19,550 nucleotides of DNA from Oscillospiraceae bacterium (GTDB lineage: Bacteria; Bacillota; Clostridia; Oscillospirales; Ruminococcaceae). The position numbers and the translations under genes were made by a program. Location of the stretch: NCBI GenBank assembly GCA_016296165.1, contig JAEDJV010000038.1, positions 1-19,550 of the forward strand, read 5' to 3'. Positions within the stretch are counted from its first letter, which is position 1, and each line of letters opens with the position of its first letter. Positions 14,225 to 19,550 of this stretch are shown in pieces. The notes beneath the pieces were generated by a model. It was not told the DNA's origin. It worked only from the letters and a program-made list of their open reading frames with translations, and ran no database searches.

Positions 14225-15208
14225 ATGAAAAAAATAATTATTTGTTCTGTTTTGACTATGTTTTTCCTGTGTTCATGCTCATCGGGGACAGAAAGCAATA
14301 ATGTAGGTAAAGACAGTCGGGACAATGAAATAACCCAGAAAATATCTGAACCAGCTGAGATTGATATGTTTAAAAACGTAGAAATTGTTAATCTTGTTGA
14401 TTCAGAATTTTATCAACAGATGGAAAAAAAGCATAAACACAATGTATATCCTGTTTACGGATACTTCACTACTGATGAAAACCCGTACTGGAAAGAATAC
14501 TGTGAAACTATAGAAGATGACAAGGAAAGAGAGGATACTGTTAATGGTATCGATAATACACCTTATGAAGAATTTATAGGATATAAAATATCTTCCAGTG
14601 ATATTGACTGTGCTGGACAAAGTATTGTTCTTGAATTTGTGGATGAAAGTAATATTATGTCAGAATTTCTTGCTGATCATAATTATACTATTGCATCTAC
14701 AAGCAAGGAGTATTATATTCCGGTGAGCCAGTGTGAAACCGCCTTGATTTCAAAAGAACTTTATACAGAAAAAATCAGGATAGATACAGATAAAATTATT
14801 TCGGATACAATTAATGAAGAGTACCCGGGATATGAAGTGGTTGAAAAATACCTTGGGCTTCCTGATACAGATTATAAATTTTCTGACAGTAAAATTCAGG
14901 AAACACTATATAAGTTATCTGAAAAATATCAGTACTCTGTTGACTGGACATATGATCCGGAGAAAAAATTTGCCGGTGGCGGATCGGGAAAGATTTATGG
15001 GGTTTTTGCTGTAATTAAAAATCACGAAAAAGAAGAATATGCATTGATAAGGATAGGAATGCTTATTAAGGATAATGAGATTACAGAAAGTGAAGTAACC
15101 TGTGATAGTGTAACGGGTCTTGGAACATATTATTCCGTTGAAGAAGTAAAGGCACGTATGGATTTTCTTTATCACAATATTGATGCCGAATATGTAAGGG
15201 TAGATTGA
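14225..15208 (+). CDS. Conjugation-module lipoprotein of unknown function
   Basis: This is a 327-residue protein with a lipoprotein signal: MKKIIICSVLTMFFLCSCS, in which Cys18 is the likely lipidated residue (L-C-S-C). The start is placed at ATG 14225 because AAGGA (14211-14215) is then 9 bases away; ATGs at 14216 and 14219 would be too close to it. The mature part is acidic and soluble, with no repeat or catalytic motif recognised. Residues about 205-270 hold alternating charged and aromatic segments. Its place between the VirB6-like gene and prgI suggests an outer-surface component of the mating apparatus, or entry exclusion, but neither can be shown from sequence. Confidence 0.6.
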   Translation: MKKIIICSVLTMFFLCSCSSGTESNNVGKDSRDNEITQKISEPAEIDMFKNVEIVNLVDSEFYQQMEKKHKHNVYPVYGYFTTDENPYWKEYCETIEDDKEREDTVNGIDNTPYEEFIGYKISSSDIDCAGQSIVLEFVDESNIMSEFLADHNYTIASTSKEYYIPVSQCETALISKELYTEKIRIDTDKIISDTINEEYPGYEVVEKYLGLPDTDYKFSDSKIQETLYKLSEKYQYSVDWTYDPEKKFAGGGSGKIYGVFAVIKNHEKEEYALIRIGMLIKDNEITESEVTCDSVTGLGTYYSVEEVKARMDFLYHNIDAEYVRVD

Positions 15209-15251
15209 CAACCAGAATTTATAATGATAGAATAATAGGAGAGATGTAAAA

Positions 15252-16319
15252 GTGGCGGATAAAGAAAAATCAGTTTTACCTAACAGAACTACTGATTATG
15301 ATGGCCTTGTCAAGCAGATTATGAATAATATGCAGGATAAGAATATCATAGAGTTTATTGGTGCCTTGTTTTCAAAGAAGTATACAAAAGACAGCCAGCT
15401 TATCCGACTTTGTACTGAAACTCATGATGAAAACGCAACTCAAAGAAGAGCAGATTTTTATCTGAAGGTTGATAATGACTTCTATAATATCGAAGTCCAG
15501 TCAAGAGAAGATAAATTTATGGCCTTACGTATATTTGAGTATGGCATAAGAGGTGCGATGCAGCACGGTCAACAGACAGAAGATGATGATACGATAAATC
15601 TTGACTTTCCTGAACCGGTTGTTATCTACCTTAGAAAAGGTAAAAATGTACATAACGAACATAAGGTAAACCTTAATCTTCCTGGATATGATGAGCCTGT
15701 TGTGTACAAAGCGAAAGTCAGATATGTTTCGGATTATACAATTCAGGATATGATAGACCAGAAGTGTTATCCTCTTATTCCTTTTTTCCCAATGCGTTTT
15801 GAGGATGAAATCAGCAAAATACATGACGCATCCTTTGAAGAAAGCATGAACAGGAATATATGTGATCTTGTGAACAGGCTCAGAAATCAGGTAAAGGTGA
15901 ATGAATTGATGATAAAAGATTACATCTATATAACCAATGCAATGGGGAAGATATATGGTGGACTTGTTTCAAAATCAAAGTCCGAAAATACATTAATAGA
16001 TGAGAAAGGAGTGAAACAGACTATGGATACGATATTGGATGATAAAATAACCTTTTTTGATATCTATGAGTTTGAAAAACAGGCGAAGGCCGAAGGAAAA
16101 GCTGAAGGAAGAGCTGAAGGAAGAGCTGAAGGAAGAGCTGAAGGAAGAGCTGAAGGTATAGAAAAGCATGCAATATTCACTGCAAATGTTATGCTCCAGA
16201 ATGGTGAGACAGACAAGAAAATAATGCAGTACACTAATCTAAGCCAGGCATCTGTCAGTAAACTCAGAGCTAAATACGAACAGTCTCATAGTGATAAGCA
16301 GCCGGAGATAAAACGGTAA
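15252..16319 (+). CDS. Rpn-family PD-(D/E)XK nuclease / putative transposase
   Basis: This is a 355-residue protein of the recombination-promoting nuclease (Rpn / PD-(D/E)XK transposase) family. The nuclease core shows RRADFYL (Asp68) and NIEVQS (E81-x-Q83), then EDKFMALRIFEYG, the family's conserved helix. Residues about 280-303 are an A-E-G-R tetrapeptide repeat encoded by a 12-base tandem repeat. The C-terminus (about 310-345) carries NLSQASVSKLRAKY, a helix-turn-helix-like segment. Rpn proteins act in DNA cleavage, and some are reported in recombination or phage defence; here the role is unknown. The start is GTG 15252 with GGAGAG upstream. The gene is not usual between a VirB6-like module and prgI, so it looks like later insertion or cargo. 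Confidence 0.8.
   Translation: MADKEKSVLPNRTTDYDGLVKQIMNNMQDKNIIEFIGALFSKKYTKDSQLIRLCTETHDENATQRRADFYLKVDNDFYNIEVQSREDKFMALRIFEYGIRGAMQHGQQTEDDDTINLDFPEPVVIYLRKGKNVHNEHKVNLNLPGYDEPVVYKAKVRYVSDYTIQDMIDQKCYPLIPFFPMRFEDEISKIHDASFEESMNRNICDLVNRLRNQVKVNELMIKDYIYITNAMGKIYGGLVSKSKSENTLIDEKGVKQTMDTILDDKITFFDIYEFEKQAKAEGKAEGRAEGRAEGRAEGRAEGIEKHAIFTANVMLQNGETDKKIMQYTNLSQASVSKLRAKYEQSHSDKQPEIKR
16089..16157 (+). repeat. 12-base tandem repeat inside the Rpn gene
   Basis: Four perfect copies of GCTGAAGGAAGA occupy 16101-16148, with a variant copy before (16089-16100) and a partial copy after (16149-16157). The unit encodes Ala-Glu-Gly-Arg. Because it is 12 bases, slippage adds or removes four residues without a frameshift. 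Such repeats are known from this protein family and probably form a flexible or helical linker. Confidence 0.92.
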
Positions 16320-16326
16320 TAAAAAC

Positions 16327-16341
16327 GTGCTATAATAGCAC
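16327..16341 (+). promoter_or_regulatory. Extended -10 promoter inside a 15-base palindrome
   Basis: TGCTATAAT (16328-16336) is a perfect extended -10 element. No good -35 is present, but an extended -10 can work without one. The box is embedded in a perfect inverted repeat, GTGCTAT-A-ATAGCAC (16327-16341), so a dimeric repressor or other factor could compete with RNA polymerase. It would drive prgI and virB4 through the hairpin that follows. Confidence 0.6.
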
Positions 16342-16359
16342 AAAATACAGGTCAAACAG

Positions 16360-16409
16360 GAGCTGTATCAGGTAACTTTGTAAATTAGTTATTTGATACG
16401 GCTCTTTTT
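16360..16409 (+). terminator. Leader terminator/attenuator upstream of prgI
   Basis: An 18-bp stem (16360-16377 with 16387-16404, three G-T pairs) is followed by five T. It begins about 17 bases after the transcription start predicted for the promoter at 16327-16341, and ends 20 bases before the prgI ATG. It therefore either ends the Rpn transcript or attenuates prgI-virB4. Bases 16356-16359 (ACAG) can also pair with 16363-16366 (CTGT), which would disturb the 5' arm. Confidence 0.8.
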
Positions 16410-16429
16410 ATATGTAACGGAGGAATGAC

Positions 16430-16741
16430 ATGATAAAAGTCAGAGTCACTAAAAATATTATTCGAAAAAATGAAGTAGTCTTTGGACTTAATATTGCACA
16501 GGTGGTTGTAGCGGCAGCAGGAATTGCTGTTGGACTTCTTGAGGGATTTTTGCTGGATGGTAAGGTCAGTACAGATACGAAAATGAGTATAATATTTGTA
16601 TCGATGGCGATATTTATATTTTGCGGAGTAATACAGATAAACGGAATGTCAGTTATAGCACTGATGAGTAAATCATTGAAGGGCGTTGATAAACGTCCGT
16701 TTGACAGAAAGGGTGTTTACAATGGAAAAAAAGAAAAATAA
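16430..16741 (+). CDS. PrgI family (VirB3-like) membrane protein
   Basis: This is a 103-residue protein with two membrane helices (about 23-43 and 53-76) and a basic C-terminus ending KRPFDRKGVYNGKKEK. The N-terminal KVRVTKNIIRKNEVVFGLN and the layout fit the PrgI family of Gram-positive conjugation systems. PrgI is the VirB3-like partner that links VirB4 to the membrane. A strong GGAGG lies 6-7 bases before the ATG. It overlaps the virB4 gene by 20 bases, a conserved and probably coupled arrangement. Confidence 0.85.
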   Translation: MIKVRVTKNIIRKNEVVFGLNIAQVVVAAAGIAVGLLEGFLLDGKVSTDTKMSIIFVSMAIFIFCGVIQINGMSVIALMSKSLKGVDKRPFDRKGVYNGKKEK

Positions 16742-19229
16742 AAACGGGATATTTTTCAAAAAATCTATGACGGTACCTAAAAATGCTCAGGATACAATTC
16801 CTTTTATAGAAGCTTATGATAACGGGTTGTTTCTGGTTGATGAGAATACCTACACACTGATTTTTGCATTTGAAAATATAGATTATTCTCTTATGAGAGA
16901 TATGGAACAGAAGGAAATTTACTCAAGATATACAAAACTTATGAACGCATTACCGACAGATATCAGTTATCAGGAGTTTATTATGAACAGTAAGATAGAT
17001 CCTGATAAACTAAGAAGTATACTTATTCCTGAAAAGAGACAATTCGGTGATCTGTATGATGATTATTGTGGTATGCAGGAAAATCTTATAAGTGAAGCGC
17101 AGACAGCTTCAGCTGAAAAAATAATGCTTATAGCGATGAGTTACAAACCGGAGACAAAAGTTGACGATGTCAATGTTCTGTTTAAATATTACCGTGAGCT
17201 TCAGGTCTTTTTTGATCTTCTGAAAATAAATACAAAACAGCTTATGCCTGAAGAGGTTTTTGGAATACTTTATCAGTATTATCATCCTTTTGGTGTAACT
17301 GAATTTAAGCTGCCGTCTAATGTTTTTAAATCCGGAGGAAGAATTAAAGATTATATAGCCCCGTCAATGTTTGCTTTTAAATCGAAAGAAGTTGAGGTCG
17401 GAACAGCATTTACAAGGGTAATGTATATGAAAAGTTATGACCGTGATCTTGATGATGAATTTATCAGGGATATGGTTGACAATAATTTTAAGGTAACTCT
17501 TTCAAAACATGTGAAACGTGTTGATAAAGGTGATGCAGCTGAAAAAGTTCGAAAAGAAATACTGAATGTACAAAGTTCAGTTCAGGACAGAATGGCAAAG
17601 AATAAAAAAGACGGTACAAATTTTATACCGTTCAGATTATCAGAAAAGCTCAAGGAACTGGAAGAAATACAGGACAGACTTTCAAGCTCAAATGTTGAAC
17701 TGTTTGAACTGTGTATATTGATATCAATATCGGCTGCAACAAAAGAAGAACTTGATGAAGTAACGCAAAGTATCGTGAACAAGGCGCGAAGACATCAGAT
17801 AAAACTTGATGTGCTTGTGCGTCAGCAGGAAAAAGCTATGAATTCAGTTCTTCCATTTGCAAACAACAGGTTTAACGGAAAATTAGGAAATTCAATAAGT
17901 TCTTATCTTCTTTCCGATGCGGTCAGCGTTCTTGTACCTTTTTCGTATCGTTCTCATTTCAATCAGAATGGTATAAGTTATGGTAAAAATCAGATTACAA
18001 ATGCAGCTATTGTTCTGGATCGTACAGACGAAATGAACAGTAACGGATTTACACTTGGAACATCCGGTTCTGGTAAGTCAATGTTTACTAAGGCTGAAAT
18101 AGAGGATGTACTTTTCAGGTATCCTGAAGATGAGGTAATCGTAATAGACCCGGAAAGAGAATATCTTGAACTCATTAAAGAAAATAATTTTGACGGAGAG
18201 GCTTTCAGATTGTCTGCTGATTCAACGACAACCATGAATATTTTTGATATTGACCTTGATTACTCTGAAGAGGGTATGAATGCAATTGCACTCAAATCTT
18301 CTTTTGTAATTACTGTGGTTGAAACAGCTAAAGGACAGGTGCTGACAGCACAGGAACGTTCCATAGTTGACCGTTGTGTAAGGCTTGTTTATGAGAAATA
18401 TGTAAAAACACATGATGATGAAGATCTTCCGACATTAACAGATTTTTATGATGTTCTTATCAGTCAGGAGGAGGCCGAAGCCAAAAGCATCGCTCTTGCT
18501 CTTGAAATTTATGCAACAGGTTCTTTCCGTTGCTTTGCAAGTAAAACGAACCTTACAATGAAAAAAAGGTTTCTTGTATTCGATCTTTTTGAAATGGGTG
18601 AACAGCTCAGGGCGGTTGGACTTCAGATTATTCTTGAATATTTGTGGCAGAGAGTTATCTCAAACAAAAACAAAGGAATCCGTACATGGGTATGGATAGA
18701 TGAATTTTCAATAATGTTTACTGACGGTGCTGGTCGTGAAACTACTAAATCCGGGGATTTCTTTGCACAGGTATACAAAAGAATCAGGAAACACGGAGGA
18801 GTAGTAACGGGTGCTACCCAGAATATAAAAGAAGTACTGGCCTCAAAACAAGCAGCTCTTATGCTTGGAAATGCTGAATTCGTTGTTCTCCTTCAGCAGA
18901 AAAACAGTGAGATAAAACAAGTGGTGGATTTATTTGAACTGTCACCGTCCCAGGAAATGTATCTTAAAACAGGTGAAAAGGGAACTGGTCTTATTATATG
19001 CGGTAAAAAGGTAATTCCATTTTCAAAACAGATTCCTAAGAGCCGCCTTTATGATATCATGTCGACTAACTTCAAGGAAAAACAGGAACGTATGAAAAAT
19101 TCTACTACGGAGGTTAATATCAGGTTCAATTCGGCCGATCTTGAAATTATAAATGACGCAGCACTCAAAAGAGGAATGGAACTCAGTGATTATATCATTT
19201 CTTGTTGCAGAAGAAAGGACGGTATCTGA
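16722..19229 (+). CDS. VirB4/TraE-type conjugation ATPase with an RHH-like C-terminal tail
   Basis: This is an 835-residue ATPase. The N-terminal 400 residues form the VirB4 domain. Walker A GTSGSGKS is at 446-453, VIVIDPEREY follows, and Walker B WIDEF is near 658-662 (Asp660, Glu661). The RIRKHGGVVTGATQNIKE segment is typical of the CD1110-like proteins of clostridial elements. VirB4 powers assembly of the channel and substrate transfer. The start is ATG 16722, overlapping prgI; a frame from 16686 would lie deeper inside prgI without support. The final 43 residues (793-835) look like a ribbon-helix-helix unit, with strand TEVNIRFN, helix ADLEIINDAALKRG and helix LSDYIISCCRR. This closely resembles the first 40 residues of the element's MobC. 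A tail like this is not part of the usual family. The stop overlaps the ATG of the next gene. Confidence 0.93.
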   Translation: MEKKKNKNGIFFKKSMTVPKNAQDTIPFIEAYDNGLFLVDENTYTLIFAFENIDYSLMRDMEQKEIYSRYTKLMNALPTDISYQEFIMNSKIDPDKLRSILIPEKRQFGDLYDDYCGMQENLISEAQTASAEKIMLIAMSYKPETKVDDVNVLFKYYRELQVFFDLLKINTKQLMPEEVFGILYQYYHPFGVTEFKLPSNVFKSGGRIKDYIAPSMFAFKSKEVEVGTAFTRVMYMKSYDRDLDDEFIRDMVDNNFKVTLSKHVKRVDKGDAAEKVRKEILNVQSSVQDRMAKNKKDGTNFIPFRLSEKLKELEEIQDRLSSSNVELFELCILISISAATKEELDEVTQSIVNKARRHQIKLDVLVRQQEKAMNSVLPFANNRFNGKLGNSISSYLLSDAVSVLVPFSYRSHFNQNGISYGKNQITNAAIVLDRTDEMNSNGFTLGTSGSGKSMFTKAEIEDVLFRYPEDEVIVIDPEREYLELIKENNFDGEAFRLSADSTTTMNIFDIDLDYSEEGMNAIALKSSFVITVVETAKGQVLTAQERSIVDRCVRLVYEKYVKTHDDEDLPTLTDFYDVLISQEEAEAKSIALALEIYATGSFRCFASKTNLTMKKRFLVFDLFEMGEQLRAVGLQIILEYLWQRVISNKNKGIRTWVWIDEFSIMFTDGAGRETTKSGDFFAQVYKRIRKHGGVVTGATQNIKEVLASKQAALMLGNAEFVVLLQQKNSEIKQVVDLFELSPSQEMYLKTGEKGTGLIICGKKVIPFSKQIPKSRLYDIMSTNFKEKQERMKNSTTEVNIRFNSADLEIINDAALKRGMELSDYIISCCRRKDGI

Positions 19230-19537
19230 TGAGAAAAGTCAAGGATGAGAGAATAGTAAAAATCAAGGGAATTTTTAATCGCCTGAAAGATAAGCTGGAA
19301 TCAGAATATTCTGCCCAGGGTGTTACGGTGTATATGATTGATACAGACAAAAATATTATGTGTATCACAGGGGATAAGATAGAAAATATGGTGATTGAGA
19401 GATATCTGTCTTACTGTAATACGATGCTGCTGAGATCTCCTGTTGGTCTGCAGGAAGATAAAGTATTTAAATCAAGAATTGTAACTCAGCTAAAAGTGAC
19501 ATCCTCCCCCACTTATAGAAGTGGGGGCTTCCAATAA
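19229..19537 (+). pseudogene. Unknown ICE gene interrupted by an IS200/IS605-type element
   Basis: An open frame starts at ATG 19229, overlapping the virB4 stop (TGATG), so it belongs to the transfer operon. The first about 88 residues (MRKVKDERIVKIKGIFNR, then a helical part and YMIDTDKNIMCITGD) are not recognised as a known family. The last 14 or so codons (from about 19496, VTSSPTYRSGGFQ) are encoded by the terminal hairpin of a transposable element, so the true C-terminus has been lost and the 102-residue product is a chimera. In Tn1549-like elements an NlpC/P60 peptidase is expected soon after virB4; this gene is not it. Whether the remnant is functional is unknown. Confidence 0.6.
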
Positions 19538-19550
19538 GTTAGAACTGTAT
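19496..19550 (-). mobile_element. IS200/IS605-family element, terminal hairpin (partial)
   Basis: The end of the window carries a 9-bp GC-rich stem (CCCCCACTT 19506-19514 with AAGTGGGGG 19519-19527, loop ATAG). It lies in a context of GACATCCT and GCTTCC flanks that is characteristic of IS200/IS605 (tnpB-type) ends. The minus-strand reading (GAAGCC, hairpin, AGGATGTCAC) resembles the right end that usually lies downstream of tnpB. This predicts that tnpB (and possibly tnpA) lies to the right on the minus strand. The exact junction, near 19496, cannot be fixed without an empty-site comparison. Confidence 0.65.

Noticed and set aside
16089..16157. Short regular repeats that might suggest a CRISPR-like array
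   Set aside because: The 12-base units abut without spacers and stay in frame in the Rpn gene, so this is a coding tandem repeat.
16686..16721. Upstream start for VirB4 inside prgI
   Set aside because: It would add 12 residues with no family match, and ATG 16722 follows GAAAGGG at good spacing.

Overview
The window looks like an AT-rich, low-GC Gram-positive chromosome of the class Clostridia, most likely a Ruminococcus-like member of the Oscillospiraceae. This rests on the 5S rRNA/tRNA-Asn style, a CotH lipoprotein with a chitobiase-like domain, an HPr-like protein, and a Firmicutes-type (MPF-FA / Tn1549-like) transfer module. The genus is inferred; the class is fairly secure. All protein genes are on the + strand.

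Region 1 (1-3962) is ordinary chromosome. It holds the 3' end of a 5S rRNA, a tRNA-Asn with a strong terminator, a CotH-type lipoprotein, a small HPr-like protein lacking the phosphorylatable histidine, and a MATE transporter. Good sigma-A-type promoters and stem-loop terminators separate these units.

Region 2 starts at 3970-4013, where the 3' half of a tRNA-Trp lies on the minus strand without its 5' half. The same T-rich hairpin ends both the MATE gene and this tRNA remnant. This is the expected scar of a tRNA-targeting integrative conjugative element (ICE). The element therefore runs from about 4014 rightwards past the window edge; the intact tRNA-Trp and the integrase should lie outside.

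Region 3 (about 4014-19495) is the ICE. A DUF6075-like gene, parA, parB and a DUF4315-like coiled-coil gene form the maintenance block. A 246-base gap with four stacked inverted repeats is the best oriT candidate. It is followed by a MobC-like ribbon-helix-helix (RHH) protein and a MOBP-type relaxase. Next come a putative AbrB-like protein, the VirD4-type coupling ATPase, a duplicated winged-helix-like protein with a membrane tail, two paralogous VirB2/Maff2-like small membrane proteins, a VirB6/TrbL-like channel protein with a secreted coiled-coil N-terminus, a lipoprotein, an Rpn/PD-(D/E)XK nuclease-transposase gene with a 12-base tandem repeat, PrgI (VirB3-like) and the VirB4 ATPase. Together these give DNA processing (MobC, relaxase), coupling (VirD4) and the mating channel (pilins, VirB6, PrgI, VirB4).

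Region 4 (about 19495-19550) is the end of an IS200/IS605-type element. Its terminal hairpin breaks the gene after virB4; the body of the IS lies to the right.

The points most worth a second look are: the RHH-like tail on VirB4 that resembles the element's own MobC; the compound oriT candidate; PcfB-like repeats at the relaxase C-terminus; the palindromic promoter and terminator leader before prgI; and the IS end, which may carry the 3' part of a TnpB guide RNA.
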